Positions 15,601 to 25,738 of a stretch of DNA of 64,000 nt are shown one piece after another. The translations under genes were made by a program, and so were the position numbers. The stretch spans positions 3,100,001 through 3,164,000 of the forward strand of contig NZ_CP080531.1 in the NCBI RefSeq assembly GCF_024746835.1, given 5' to 3'. Every line of letters starts with the position of its first letter. Positions within the stretch are counted from its first letter, which is position 1. This DNA is from Mesorhizobium sp. AR02. Its GTDB lineage: Bacteria; Pseudomonadota; Alphaproteobacteria; Rhizobiales; Rhizobiaceae. The notes under the pieces were generated by a model. It searched no databases. It saw nothing but the letters and a program-made list of their open reading frames with translations, and was not told where the DNA came from.

Positions 15601-17412
15601 ATCGCCGCCTTCGACCATCGCGACATCTTCATCGATCCCGATCCGGATTTGGCGGCCTCGATGGCCGAGCGCGTGCGCATGTTCGCGCTGCCGCGTTCGA
15701 GCTGGCAGGACTATGACAAGAGCAAGCTGTCGGAAGGCGGCATCATCGTCTCGCGCAGCCAGAAGTCGATCACCTTGCCGGCAGCGGCAGCGGCGGCCAT
15801 CGGCCTGGCGAAGACGACCGCCACGCCGGTCGAGATCATGACCGCCATCCTCAAGGCGCCGGTCGACCTCCTGTGGTTCGGCGGCATCGGCACGTATCTC
15901 AGGGCATCGACCGAGACCAATGCCGAGGTCGGCGACCGCGCCAATGATGCCATCCGCATCACCGCGCTCGACGTGCGCGCCAAGGTGATCGGCGAGGGCG
16001 CCAATCTCGGCGTGACGCAGCGGGCGCGCATCGAGTTCGGCATGAGTGGCGGCCGCTGCAATTCCGACGCCATCGACAATTCGGGCGGTGTCAATTGCTC
16101 CGACGTCGAGGTCAACATCAAGATCGCGCTGGCGTCGGCCATGCGCAAGGGATCGTTGACGCGCCCGGCACGCAACAAGCTGCTGGCGGAGATGACCGAC
16201 GAGGTCGGCGGGCTGGTGCTGTCCAACAACTACCAGCAGACGCTGGCGCTTTCGATCGCCCGCAAGCGCGGCCTTGCCGACATCGCGCATCAGAGCCGTT
16301 TCATGACGGCGCTGGAAGCGCGCGGCCTGCTCGACCGCGTGGTCGAGACGCTGCCTTCACCGGCGGCGCTCGCCGAGCGCGAGGCGCGTGGTGAGCCGCT
16401 GACCAGAGCCGAACTCGGCGTGCTGCTCGCCTATGCCAAGATCGTGCTGTTCTCCGACATCGTTGCCAGCGACGTGCCTGATGACGCGCATTTCGACCGC
16501 GACCTGATGGGTTACTTCCCGGACCGGATGGCGAAGAAATACGCCGCCGAAATCCACGGCCACCGGCTGCGCCGCGAGATCATCGCCCGCGTCGTCGCCA
16601 ACGATCTGGTCAACCGCGGCGGCCCGTCTTTCGTCAACCGGCTGCAGGAGGCGACCGGGCGCACCGCTGCCGACGTGGTGCGCACCTTCGCCGTGGTGCG
16701 TGACGGCTTTGCGCTGCCGGCGCTCTATCGCGAGATCGACGCTCTGGACAACCAGATCGATGGCCAGGTGCAGCTCGATCTCTACCAGATGGTCAGCCGG
16801 CTGATCTACGTCACCAGCGGCTGGTATCTCAAGAACGATGCCGGCACGGCCCCTCTGGGCCAGCGCATCGCAGAGCTGCAAGAAGCCCGCAAGGCGCTGG
16901 AGACCAAGCTCGTTTCGCTGCTGCCGGCCTTCTCGCGCGAGCGCATCGAGGAGAAGCGGCACGGGCTGTTCAAGGCCGGCGCGCCGGAAAAGCTCGCCGA
17001 GCAGCTGGCGCTGAGCGAGGTGGCGGAACTCATCCCCGACATCGCGCTGACGGCGCGCACGGCCGGCGCCGACATCGTCGCGGCGGCACGAGCGTTCTTC
17101 GCCGTCAGCGATGCCTTCCGCATCCCGCGTGTCGAGGACGCGGCGCGCTCGATCACGCCGTCGGACTATTATGACCAGCTGGCGCTGTCGCGCGCCACCG
17201 ACACGATTGGTGCTGCACGGCGCGGCATTGCGGTGGCGGCACTCACCGGCCACGCCAAGGTGGCGGATCCTGTGGCGGCCTGGCTGGAAGCCGGTGGCGA
17301 GCGGGTGGCGCGTATCCGCGAGCGGCTGCAGGCGCTGACCGAAGGCGGCGACATCACCGTGTCGCGGCTGTCGGTGGCGTCGGGGCTGATGAGTGATCTG
17401 ACGGGGATGTGA
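12622..17412 (+). CDS. gdhB: NAD-specific glutamate dehydrogenase, large (about 180 kDa) class
   Basis: A 1596-residue cytosolic enzyme oxidising glutamate to 2-oxoglutarate and ammonia with NAD. It has the length and layout of the L_180 class: a long N-terminal ACT-like regulatory region (about residues 1-700), a central catalytic domain with [21 protein letters not shown] and the substrate-binding lysine region [12 protein letters not shown], a nucleotide-binding region ([15 protein letters not shown]), and a C-terminal helical domain. GGGAGGGAATAGCGTC precedes the ATG. It stands as a single gene followed by a palindromic repeat. Confidence 0.96.
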   Translation: [1596 protein letters not shown]

Positions 17413-17415
17413 GGC

Positions 17416-17519
17416 TTACCCTCCCCGTTGTGGGGAGGGTCGCTGCGAAGCAGCGGGGTGGGGGCGGCGCCGACCCCCACCCGGACCTTCGGTCCGACCT
17501 CCCCACAAGGGGGAGGTAG
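17416..17519. repeat. Palindromic repeat after gdhB
   Basis: TACCCTCCCCGTTGTGGGGA at the left is inverted relative to CCCCACAAGGGGGAGGTA at the right, with nested GCTGCGAAGCAGC and GGACCTTCGGTCC hairpins. It is the same family as 19038-19170. It may also act as a bidirectional terminator-like structure. Confidence 0.8.
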
Positions 17520-17658
17520 GGGTTGGTGCCTTGCTCCATTCGCTCGGAGATGAGAGTGAACAAGCCAATGTATCGTGGCGCGACGCTTGTGTTTGCATGA
17601 CCATCGGAAAACATGCAGACATGGCGCCGCCGACGAAACGTAGGCGAGTGGAGGGGAT

Positions 17659-19035
17659 ATGGCCGAGGTAGCAGTGCAGCGTGCGTCCGGGCGCGGCATC
17701 TGGGGATGGATGTTCTTCGACTGGGCGGCGCAGCCGTTCTTCACGGTCGTCACCACCTTCATCTTCGGCCCCTATTTTGTCTCGCGCATGGCGAGCGATC
17801 CGACCACCGGTCAAGCCGTCTGGGGCTACGGCATCGCCGCGGCGGGGTTGGTCATCGCCGTGCTGTCGCCGATCCTCGGCTCGATCGCCGACCAGACCGG
17901 GCCGCGAAAACCGTGGATCGCCTTCTTCGCCGCGATCAAGATCACCAGCCTCGCCTTGCTCTGGTTCGCGGCGCCCGGCTCGAACCTGTTCCTGATCGTG
18001 GCGCTGTTCTCTCTGGCGTCGGTGGCGGCGGAATTCTCCACCGTGTTCAACGATTCCATGATGCCGCGGCTGGTGCCGAAGAGCGAGATCGGCCGTATCT
18101 CCAACACGGCCTGGGGGCTCGGCTATCTCGGCGGCATGATTGCGCTGATCTTCGTCGTCACCTGTCTCGCCGGCTCGCCGGAGACCGGCAAGACGATCAT
18201 CGGCATCAACCCGCTGTTCGGGCTCGACCCGAAGCTCGGCGAGGATGCGCGCGCCACCGGGCCGTTGTCGGCCGGCTGGTACTTCCTGTTCATCCTGCCG
18301 ATGTTCTTCTTCACCCCCGATGCCATCAAGGGCATCCCGATCGGGCCGGCGGTGCGCGAGGGTCTGTCGGAGCTGAAATCGACGCTGGCCGAGGTGCGCC
18401 GGCGCGGCGGCATCTTCCGCTTCCTCGTCGCCCGCATGATCTACCAGGACGGTGTCAACGCGCTGCTGGCGCTCGGCGGCACCTTCGCGGCGGGCATGTT
18501 CCACTGGTCGATCACCGAGATCGGCATGTTCGGCATCATCCTCAATGTCGTTGCCATCTTCGGCTGCTGGATCGCGGCGCGGCTCGACACCGCGCTCGGC
18601 TCCAAGGCCGTGGTGATGATTGCGCTGGTAATGCTGTCCATCGCTACCATCGGCGTCATCTCGACCGGTCCGGGCTTCACGCTGCTCGGCCTGATCCAGC
18701 TTTCGACAGTCGACTCAGGTGGCCTGTTCGGTACGGCGGCCGAGAAGGCCTACATCCTATACGGCCTGCTGATCGGGCTGGCCTTCGGGCCGGTGCAGGC
18801 GTCGTCGCGCTCCTACATGGCGCGCAGCGTGACAGCAGCCGAATCCGGCCGCTATTTCGGCATCTACGCGCTGGCCGGCCGGGCAACCAGTTTTCTGGCG
18901 CCGTTCCTGGTGGCAACCATCACCGCGCTCAGCGACTCGGCGCGGCTCGGCATGGCCGTGATCATCCTGTTCCTGGGTATCGGCATGGCGATCCTGATCG
19001 AGACGCCTTATCCGGCGGATCGGCCGGCGGAGTGA
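17659..19035 (+). CDS. UMF1-type MFS transporter
   Basis: A 458-residue polytopic membrane protein. The start GIWGWMFFDWAAQPFFTVVTTFIFGPYF is the hallmark of the UMF1 (Atg22-like) branch of MFS, as is ADQTGPRKPWIAFF in the second loop. About twelve hydrophobic helices follow, ending in LGIGMAILIETPYP. Its bacterial substrate is unknown. It is flanked on both sides by copies of one palindrome family. The start at 17659 is preceded by GTGGAGGGGAT. Confidence 0.88.
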   Translation: MAEVAVQRASGRGIWGWMFFDWAAQPFFTVVTTFIFGPYFVSRMASDPTTGQAVWGYGIAAAGLVIAVLSPILGSIADQTGPRKPWIAFFAAIKITSLALLWFAAPGSNLFLIVALFSLASVAAEFSTVFNDSMMPRLVPKSEIGRISNTAWGLGYLGGMIALIFVVTCLAGSPETGKTIIGINPLFGLDPKLGEDARATGPLSAGWYFLFILPMFFFTPDAIKGIPIGPAVREGLSELKSTLAEVRRRGGIFRFLVARMIYQDGVNALLALGGTFAAGMFHWSITEIGMFGIILNVVAIFGCWIAARLDTALGSKAVVMIALVMLSIATIGVISTGPGFTLLGLIQLSTVDSGGLFGTAAEKAYILYGLLIGLAFGPVQASSRSYMARSVTAAESGRYFGIYALAGRATSFLAPFLVATITALSDSARLGMAVIILFLGIGMAILIETPYPADRPAE

Positions 19036-19037
19036 CT

Positions 19038-19170
19038 TTACCCTCCCCCTTGTGGGGAGGGTCGATCCGCGAAGCGGAGCGGGGTGGGGGGCGGCGCTGC
19101 CCCCACCCCGTCTCACGAACTTTGCTTCGCAAAGATCGTGCGCCGACCCTCCCCACAAGGGGGAGGGTAA
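19038..19170. repeat. Palindromic repeat with perfect 27-bp arms
   Basis: The left arm 19038-19064 (TTACCCTCCCCCTTGTGGGG… to GTCG) is the exact reverse complement of the right arm 19144-19170. Between the arms lie GCGGGGTGGGGGGCGGC and CCACCCCG segments and a TTTGCTTCGCAAA hairpin. It ends 5 bases from the purH stop codon. The perfect arms suggest a recently moved copy or selection for the hairpin. Confidence 0.85.
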
Positions 19171-19175
19171 GGCGC

Positions 19176-20792
19176 CTAATGCCTGAAATGCCTAACCCCG
19201 GTAAACACCATCGCAATGCCATGCTCATCGGCAGCGGCGATGACGTCGTCGTCGCGCATCGAGCCGCCGGGCTGGATGACGGCGGTGGCGCCGGCTGCAA
19301 CCGCGGCAAGCAAGCCGTCGGCGAAGGGGAAGAAGGCGTCGGAGGCGACGACCGAGCCCTTGGTCAGCGGCTCAGCCATGCCGGCAGCCTCCGCCGCGTC
19401 GAGCGCTTTGCGCGCGGCGATGCGTGAGGAATCGACACGGCTCATCTGGCCGGCGCCGATGCCGACGGTGGCGCCGTCCTTGACGTAGACGATGGCGTTC
19501 GACTTGACGTGCTTGGCGACGCGGAAGGCGAATTTGAGATCGGCCATTTCGGCTGATGTCGGCGCGCGCTTGGTCACTACTTTCAGTTCAAGATCGTCGA
19601 CCACGGCATTGTCGCGGCTCTGGACGAGCATGCCACCGGCGACGGATTTGACCGTCGCGCCGGGCGAGCGCGGATCCGGCAGGCCGCCGGTAACCAGCAG
19701 GCGCAGGTTCTTCTTCGCCGCGATGATTGCCGCCGCCTCTTCGGTCGCATCGGGCGCGATGATGACCTCGGTGAAGGTTTTCACAATTTCCTGCGCCGCC
19801 TCGGCGTCGAGGGTGCGGTTTAAGGCGACGATGCCGCCGAAGGCCGAGACCGGATCGCAGGCCAGCGCCTTGGCGTAAGCAGCCTTGAGCGATGTGCCTT
19901 CGGCGACACCGCAGGGGTTGGCGTGCTTGATGATGGCGACAGCGGCGGAGTGGGCAGGGTCGAACTCGCCGGCCAGTTCGAAGGCGGCGTCGGTGTCGTT
20001 GATGTTGTTGTAGGACAGCTGCTTGCCCTGCAGCTGGCGCGCGGTGGCAACGCCCGGCCGCTTGTCGCCATTGACGTAGAAGCCGGCGCTCTGGTGCGGG
20101 TTCTCGCCGTAGCGCATCACCTCGGTCAGCCTGCCGCCGAAGGCGCGCCAGGTCGGGTGGTCGATCTCGAGCGTCTCGGCGAACCAGCCGGAGATCGCCG
20201 CGTCATAGCTGGCGGTGCGGGCAAAGGCCTTGGCCGCCAGCTTCTTGCGGAAATCCAGCGACAGCGAGCCGATGTTCATTTCCAGCGCGTTCAGCACCGA
20301 GGCATAGTCGCCTGGGTCGGTGACGATGGCGACATAGGCGTGGTTCTTGGCCGAGGCGCGGATCATCGCCGGGCCGCCAATGTCGATGTTCTCGACGATC
20401 GCGGCATAGTCGGCGCCGGAGCGGCGGACTTCCTCGAACGGATAGAGGTTCGAGACGAGGAGATCGATCGGCTCGATGTGGTGTTTGCGCATCGCCGCCG
20501 CGTGTTCGGGGTCGTCGCGCACGCCAAGCAGCGCGCCGTGCACGGACGGATGCAGCGTCTTGACGCGGCCGTCCATGATCTCGGGAAAACCGGTGAGCTC
20601 GGAGACGTCGCGCACCGCCAGGCCCGCCTCGGCGATCGCCTTGGCGGTGCCGCCGGTCGAGACCAGTTCGACACCGGCCGCGGCCAATGCCCTGGCGAAG
20701 TCGATGAGGCCGGTCTTGTCGAAAACGGAGAGCAAGGCACGGCGGACGGGAACGAGATCCGGTGCGGGAATGTTCTTGGCGGCGACGGCCAT
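19176..20792 (-). CDS. purH: Bifunctional AICAR transformylase/IMP cyclohydrolase
   Basis: A 538-residue enzyme for the last two steps of IMP synthesis. The N-terminal MGS-like cyclohydrolase domain has [20 protein letters not shown] and [13 protein letters not shown], then [12 protein letters not shown]. The AICAR transformylase domain begins about residue 200 and has [13 protein letters not shown] [28 protein letters not shown] and the C-terminal [23 protein letters not shown] 20792 gives the usual short N-terminal tail. It runs opposite to the UMF1 gene and is separated from it by the perfect-armed palindrome. Confidence 0.97.
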   Translation of the reverse strand: MAVAAKNIPAPDLVPVRRALLSVFDKTGLIDFARALAAAGVELVSTGGTAKAIAEAGLAVRDVSELTGFPEIMDGRVKTLHPSVHGALLGVRDDPEHAAAMRKHHIEPIDLLVSNLYPFEEVRRSGADYAAIVENIDIGGPAMIRASAKNHAYVAIVTDPGDYASVLNALEMNIGSLSLDFRKKLAAKAFARTASYDAAISGWFAETLEIDHPTWRAFGGRLTEVMRYGENPHQSAGFYVNGDKRPGVATARQLQGKQLSYNNINDTDAAFELAGEFDPAHSAAVAIIKHANPCGVAEGTSLKAAYAKALACDPVSAFGGIVALNRTLDAEAAQEIVKTFTEVIIAPDATEEAAAIIAAKKNLRLLVTGGLPDPRSPGATVKSVAGGMLVQSRDNAVVDDLELKVVTKRAPTSAEMADLKFAFRVAKHVKSNAIVYVKDGATVGIGAGQMSRVDSSRIAARKALDAAEAAGMAEPLTKGSVVASDAFFPFADGLLAAVAAGATAVIQPGGSMRDDDVIAAADEHGIAMVFTGVRHFRH

Positions 20793-20940
20793 GGGCTGGC
20801 GGCCTTTCACGGCTGGAGGGGCAAGCCCGCGCCGTAGCACATGACATCAGGAAATCAAGCGTCGTGCACCATTCGGCGGTTTGATATGCAATTTGCCGGC
20901 CTCGGGTATAGGCTGGTCTCCTCGCGATGGAGGAGCACCG

Positions 20941-21249
20941 ATGGCATTTGTCCGTATTGGCCAGTTCACGGCGTTGCCGGATACGACGGAGCGGTTGCGG
21001 GCGATCTACGAAACCGAGGCGATCCCCGCTATCCGCGCCGCAACCGGCAACATCAGCGCCGTGCTGTTGCAGCAGCATCAGGCGCGCGACGCGTTCATGG
21101 CAATCACCGTTTGGAGCACTGTCGAGGACGCGGAGCGCTATGACCGCAGCGGTCAGGCGGCGGCGATGGTCGACAAGATCCGCTTCGCCTTCGCCGGTCC
21201 GCCGACGCTCAGCACCTATGATGCATTCGGTATCCCGCAGCAGATTTGA
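20941..21249 (+). CDS. Small ABM/dimeric alpha-beta-barrel-like protein
   Basis: A 102-residue protein starting MAFVRIGQFTALPDTTERLR, with AFMAITVWSTVEDAERYDRSG in the second half. This resembles antibiotic-biosynthesis-monooxygenase-like dimeric barrels, where a conserved strand (ITVW) and an acidic helix form the pocket. The exact function is unknown. ATG 20941 is supported by TGGAGGAGC directly upstream, so the longer frame from 20881 is not used. Neighbouring genes give no pathway hint. Confidence 0.72.
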   Translation: MAFVRIGQFTALPDTTERLRAIYETEAIPAIRAATGNISAVLLQQHQARDAFMAITVWSTVEDAERYDRSGQAAAMVDKIRFAFAGPPTLSTYDAFGIPQQI

Positions 21250-21276
21250 GCGAGTCGCCCGCCTTCGCGCGGCAAA

Positions 21277-23001
21277 TCAATTGTTTTCCGGATAACCGGA
21301 AATGCTGGTGCGCGTCAGCTGCCAGTGCACTTCGGACACGTCGGAGGCCTTGAAGGCAAGCACGATCTGCCGGCTGCGGCGCGGGCCGCCAAGACCGGCG
21401 AAATAGATCGATTCCTCGACCTCGGGCACCACTTCGGTTGCCGTGAACACCCAGCTGTCGGCCTGATCGGCGGTCAGCACCAGCCGGTCATGCTCGTCCT
21501 GCAGCAGGTTGATGTCGGGATGGACATGGAAGCGCACGGTGATGAAGTCACGGCCATTGTTGCGGATCGCGGCATTGCCGGGGCGCTGGAACCGGTCCCT
21601 GCCGGCCAGCACATTGCCGTTCGTCGACAGTTTCAGCTCACGCTCATGCAGGAAGCCGAAACGCGGGACATAGCCGTCATGGCGGGCAATGAAGCCCTGG
21701 ACGCCCTTCTGGTCGATGCGCTTGCACTGCACTTGCTGCGGGCCGCCGATCAGCGGCGAACCGAGCAGGTCGTTGACGCGCAGCGAATGGCTGAAGCGTG
21801 CCGAAGAAGTGTCGTTGATGGTGGCGGTCGAGTGCGCGGCGGTGGCTCGGGCCAGCGGCCGGAATTCGGCGGCGCCATAGGTGTCGATGCCGGCATTGAC
21901 GATGTAGTGCTGGCGGCCGGACGACAGTTCGAAGGCGAGGCAGCCGGCATGTGCGGCGTTGGAAACGTCGACCGGCGGCGGCAGGCCGGTGTCGGCGATG
22001 ACGGTGACGCCGCCCATCGACAGCCGCTCATAGCCCGAATGCGGCGCGTGTAGCAGCGGCGCGCCGGCGGTGTCGTCATGGCGCAATATGGTGGCGATGC
22101 GGTCATGGATGGTGGCGCCCATGCCGTTGAAGCGGGCGAGGCTGCCGTCCTGGTGGCGGAAGAAGCGCAGCGCCGGCAGCATGCGGTCGATGGCGCCGAT
22201 CAGCGCCTGCGGCGGGGTTTCCGCCTGGTTGGCATAGGTCTGGCGCAGCGGCAAAAGGTCGGCGAGGATTTCCAGCACCGCCATCGGATTGCGTGAGATA
22301 TGGCCGCCATCGGCGAGAATCTGGCGGTTGAGTTCCTCGGCCAGGTTGCGGGTGGCACCGCGCAGCGCCGAAGCCGGCGCCGGCAGGGACAGGGCGGCGA
22401 AGGCCAGTGCGATGCGGGCACGCAGCCGGTCCTTGCCGTCCGGCATTTCGCGCGCCATCGACCTGAGGTAGCGGATCTGGACGGCCAGCGATTTCAGGAA
22501 GGCGCGATAGAAGGGGAACTCGGCGCCCTGCAGCACGACGGAGGAATGCTGCAGCCAGGCGATGATGCGCTTGGCCGTCGTGCCAGGTTCCCAGCCGATG
22601 CCGGCAATGTTGTTGCCATGCATGGCGATCCAGTCCGAAACCAGGGCACGCGCATTGGCGGCGGCAAGCTCGGTGCCGGCGGCGCGCATGTGACGCAGCC
22701 AGCGGAAGCCGTGCAGCGTCTTCTGCCAGCCATGATTGGGGACGTTGATCTGGAACGGCGACTTGCCACCGGTTTCGACCAGGTGCCCCGACAGGGGATA
22801 GCGGCCGTAATAGATCTCGAGCGCGATCTGCGGGTCGGCGAGGCGCAGGTCCGGCGGTGCGATCAGCACACGTTCCGGCGTGCGGCCGGAATAGCGCCAG
22901 CGGTAGACCGGCCCGGCACGCAGGCGCCGGCGCGTCTTGCGCCAGAACTCCTTCGCGACAAGCGTCCACAGACGCGTCGTGTTGCTGGCAGCCAGTGCCA
23001 A
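21277..23001 (-). CDS. Heparinase II/III family protein
   Basis: A 574-residue protein with the all-alpha toroid first half (WRYSGRTPERVLIAPPDLR, then HGWQKTLHGFRWLRHM and WIAMHGNNIAGIGWEPGTTAKRI) and the heparinase II/III-like beta-sandwich second half (GYERLSMGGVTVIADTG, HSTATINDTSS, RFHVHPDINL). Such proteins are polyuronide lyase-like and in rhizobia commonly lie near rsmB, suggesting an envelope or exopolysaccharide role; the substrate is unknown. No signal peptide is evident. The start appears to be TTG at 23001, with AGGAGGGC upstream. Confidence 0.88.
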   Translation of the reverse strand: MALAASNTTRLWTLVAKEFWRKTRRRLRAGPVYRWRYSGRTPERVLIAPPDLRLADPQIALEIYYGRYPLSGHLVETGGKSPFQINVPNHGWQKTLHGFRWLRHMRAAGTELAAANARALVSDWIAMHGNNIAGIGWEPGTTAKRIIAWLQHSSVVLQGAEFPFYRAFLKSLAVQIRYLRSMAREMPDGKDRLRARIALAFAALSLPAPASALRGATRNLAEELNRQILADGGHISRNPMAVLEILADLLPLRQTYANQAETPPQALIGAIDRMLPALRFFRHQDGSLARFNGMGATIHDRIATILRHDDTAGAPLLHAPHSGYERLSMGGVTVIADTGLPPPVDVSNAAHAGCLAFELSSGRQHYIVNAGIDTYGAAEFRPLARATAAHSTATINDTSSARFSHSLRVNDLLGSPLIGGPQQVQCKRIDQKGVQGFIARHDGYVPRFGFLHERELKLSTNGNVLAGRDRFQRPGNAAIRNNGRDFITVRFHVHPDINLLQDEHDRLVLTADQADSWVFTATEVVPEVEESIYFAGLGGPRRSRQIVLAFKASDVSEVHWQLTRTSISGYPENN

Positions 23002-23186
23002 AAGCCCTCCTGGTCGTCCTCTACCCCGGCGCAGAGTTTACATGATTGAACGAGTCGTGCGAAGGCGAATTCCTGGGAATGGGTCCGGTGCCCCATACCC
23101 TCCCTAAAAAAGTCAGCAAATCCGGGTGGTTAAGTCAAATAGCGCCGCACCGGCCGGTCGGATGCGACGCGATTTGTTTTTGTTCT

Positions 23187-23235
23187 ATGCATGTCGTTAC
23201 CCCAAAACCGCTACGCACTTTTGGGCGACATGCAT
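23187..23235. repeat. Short dispersed inverted repeat (ATGCATGTCG family)
   Basis: ATGCATGTCG (23187-23196) and CGACATGCAT (23226-23235) are exact inverted arms, with an inner CCCAAAA / TTTTGGG pair. The end touches the rsmB stop codon. Related copies occur at 29698-29746 and, more diverged, at 41934-41983. Confidence 0.8.
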
Positions 23236-24623
23236 TAGCCGGCTCGGCGCATGCGGGCGGCGAAGAAGCCGTCCAGGCCCGAGCGCTCCGGCGCGCCGAG
23301 GTCGAGATCGGTGGGCGTGGTGCGCAGCGTGCCTTGTTGCGTCAGGAACGAATCGATGCCGGCGATCTCGCCTTGCCGCAGCGGATCGTCGACGGCATCA
23401 GGCGTTTCCTTCAGAAAAGCGCGATAGAGATCCTCGCCTTCGAGCGGGTCGAGCGAACAGTTGGAAAAGACGATCCGGCCGCCAGGTTTGACCAGCGTGA
23501 TGGCGCGGGCGAGCAACCGCCTTTGCAGGTCGGCGAGCTTTTCGACATCGGCGGCCGTCTTGGTCCATGGCACGTCGGGATGCCGGCGCACCGTGCCGGT
23601 CGACGAGCACGGTGCGTCGAGCAGCACGGCGTCGAACAGTTCTTCCGGCTCGTATTTGATGAGGTCGGCCTGGACGATGTTGGCCGACAGGCCGAGGCGG
23701 TCGAGATTCTGCGCCAGCCGCGCCAGCCGGTTCTTCGAGGTGTCGACGGCGGTGACCCTGGCGCCGGCCAGGATCAGCTGGGCGGTCTTGCCGCCGGGCG
23801 CGGCGCAGAGATCGGCAACACGCAATCCGCTGACATCGCCGAACAGCCGAGCCGGCAAGCTGGCCGCGGCATCCTGGACCCACCAGGCGCCTTCCGCGAA
23901 GCCGGGCAGTTCGGTAACGGCACCGACAAGGTTTTCCACGCGCACCGTGCCGGTGGGCAGGACGATGCCGCCGAGCTTTTCGGCCCAGAGTTCGGGATCG
24001 GCCTTGACCGAGAAGTCGACGGGCGCCTCAACGCGATGGGCTTCGAGGATCTGTCGGGCCTTGTCAGCGCCATAGGCGGCCTTCAGCCGGTCGGAAAACC
24101 ATTTTGGCGCTTCGTCGGTGGCGGCAAGGGCGGCGGGCAGTTCTGTGTCCTTGGCGCGCGCCAGCGTGCGCAGCACGCCATTGACCAGTCCGGAAAAGCG
24201 CTGGGTGCGCGGATCGGACTTGGCGTGGGTGACCGCCAGGTCGACAGCGGCGCTGTCGGGAATATCGAGGAACAGGATTTGCGCCGCCGCCACATGCAGT
24301 ATGTGGGACAAAGCGGTGGCGTTGGGCGGCAGCGGCTTTTCCAGGCGCCGCGCCAGCAGCCCAGTAATGGTCATGCGGAAGCGCAGCGCGGTGACCAGGA
24401 TGGCCCGCACCAGGCCTCGGTCGCGCAAATCGAGTGCCTTGTATTGCGGGTGGCCGTTCTCGTGGTCGGTCAAACCGTCGAGCGGCGTACGGGCGTCGAT
24501 GACCGCGGCAAGCAGGCGCGCCGCCGCCTTGCGGGCGGCGAGACCGGCGACGAATTCGCCGCCGTCTTTATGATCCTGATCGCCTGAACCTGTGCGCCGA
24601 GGTGCTGCCACGCTCACGACCAT
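23235..24623 (-). CDS. rsmB: 16S rRNA m5C methyltransferase, RsmB family
   Basis: A 462-residue SAM-dependent rRNA (cytosine-C5) methyltransferase. The N-terminal NusB-like helical domain covers about residues 25-165, and the Rossmann methyltransferase domain follows with [14 protein letters not shown] (SAM motif), DAPCSSTG (catalytic-cysteine motif IV/VI pair) and [13 protein letters not shown]. It acts on 16S rRNA; the exact position is inferred from the family. The gene start overlaps the end of htpX by 10 bases, so the two are probably cotranscribed from the htpX side. Confidence 0.92.
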   Translation of the reverse strand: MVVSVAAPRRTGSGDQDHKDGGEFVAGLAARKAAARLLAAVIDARTPLDGLTDHENGHPQYKALDLRDRGLVRAILVTALRFRMTITGLLARRLEKPLPPNATALSHILHVAAAQILFLDIPDSAAVDLAVTHAKSDPRTQRFSGLVNGVLRTLARAKDTELPAALAATDEAPKWFSDRLKAAYGADKARQILEAHRVEAPVDFSVKADPELWAEKLGGIVLPTGTVRVENLVGAVTELPGFAEGAWWVQDAAASLPARLFGDVSGLRVADLCAAPGGKTAQLILAGARVTAVDTSKNRLARLAQNLDRLGLSANIVQADLIKYEPEELFDAVLLDAPCSSTGTVRRHPDVPWTKTAADVEKLADLQRRLLARAITLVKPGGRIVFSNCSLDPLEGEDLYRAFLKETPDAVDDPLRQGEIAGIDSFLTQQGTLRTTPTDLDLGAPERSGLDGFFAARMRRAG

Positions 24624-25633
24624 CGGCCCTTGGGCCCGGTCGGGTTACGACCCCATGGATTGGACTTCGGCTTCTCAGGCTCCGCCGGTAACTCAGGTTG
24701 CGCGACCTGGCCCCACGGGCCGGACGGCTGTTGGCCCTCGGCCTGCCGAGGCGCCGGTGCCTGGTGTGGCGCAGCCTGGGTGTCGCCGCCTGCCATCTGC
24801 CGTGCCATCTCTTGCAACGCGGCGATGCGGTTGTCGGTGCTCGGGTGGGTGGAGAACAGATTGTCCATGCGCTCGCCGTGCAGGGGATTGATGATGAAGA
24901 GATGCGCCATCGCCGGATTGCGCTCCGCATCGGGGTTGGGGATGCGTTCTGCTCCACGGGCGATCTTGTCAAGCGCGGATGCCAGCCACAGCGGGTGTCC
25001 ACAGATTTCGGCGCCGCGCCGGTCGGCCTCGTATTCGCGGGTGCGGCTGACCGCCATCTGCACGATCATGGCGGCAAACGGCGCCACGATCATCGCCGCC
25101 AGCACGCCGACAAAGCCGAACGGGTTGTTGTTGCGGTTGCCGCCGAGGAAAAAAGCGAAATTGCCGAGCATCGAGATGGCGCCGGCAAAGGTGGCGACGA
25201 TGGTCATGGTCAGCGTGTCGCGGTGCTGGACGTGCGCGAGCTCGTGCGCCATGACAGCCGCGACTTCTTCATGGGTCAGCCGCTGCAACAGGCCGGTGGA
25301 GGCGGCGACCGCCGCGTTCTGTGGGTTGCGGCCGGTGGCGAAGGCGTTCGGCTGCGGATTGTCGATCAGATAGGTTTTCGGCATCGGCAGCCCGGCCTGC
25401 TTGGCCAGCGCCTGGACGATGGCGTAATATTCCGGCGCATTCTTCTCGTCGACCTCGACGGCACGGTTCATCGACAGCACCATCTTGTCGGCGTTCCAGT
25501 AGCTGAACAGATTGGTGCCAGCGGCGATCACAAAGGCGATCATCATGCCGCCCGAACCGCCGATCAGGAAGCCGACGCCCATGAACAGTGCCGTCATCGC
25601 GGCAAGAAGCATGGCGGTGCGAATGGTGTTCAT
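24614..25633 (-). CDS. htpX: Membrane zinc metalloprotease HtpX
   Basis: A 339-residue M48B protease for quality control of membrane proteins. There are two N-terminal hydrophobic segments (residues 7-24 and 30-45), then the active-site motif [11 protein letters not shown] (HExxH near residues 134-138), two further membrane segments, and the third ligand glutamate in [12 protein letters not shown] Pro/Gln-rich C-terminal tail of about 50 residues follows the catalytic region. The gene overlaps rsmB by 10 bases. ATG start is clear, with GGAGCAGACG upstream. Confidence 0.95.
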   Translation of the reverse strand: MNTIRTAMLLAAMTALFMGVGFLIGGSGGMMIAFVIAAGTNLFSYWNADKMVLSMNRAVEVDEKNAPEYYAIVQALAKQAGLPMPKTYLIDNPQPNAFATGRNPQNAAVAASTGLLQRLTHEEVAAVMAHELAHVQHRDTLTMTIVATFAGAISMLGNFAFFLGGNRNNNPFGFVGVLAAMIVAPFAAMIVQMAVSRTREYEADRRGAEICGHPLWLASALDKIARGAERIPNPDAERNPAMAHLFIINPLHGERMDNLFSTHPSTDNRIAALQEMARQMAGGDTQAAPHQAPAPRQAEGQQPSGPWGQVAQPELPAEPEKPKSNPWGRNPTGPKGRWS

Positions 25634-25738
25634 CGTCTGCTCCTATCGTGTCGCTGGCAAAAAGGGGTCGATCGTCTTGGTTTCATGGCTATATGATGGG
25701 AAACGCCTGCCGCTGTTTCAATCCGCGGGGAATATCGC

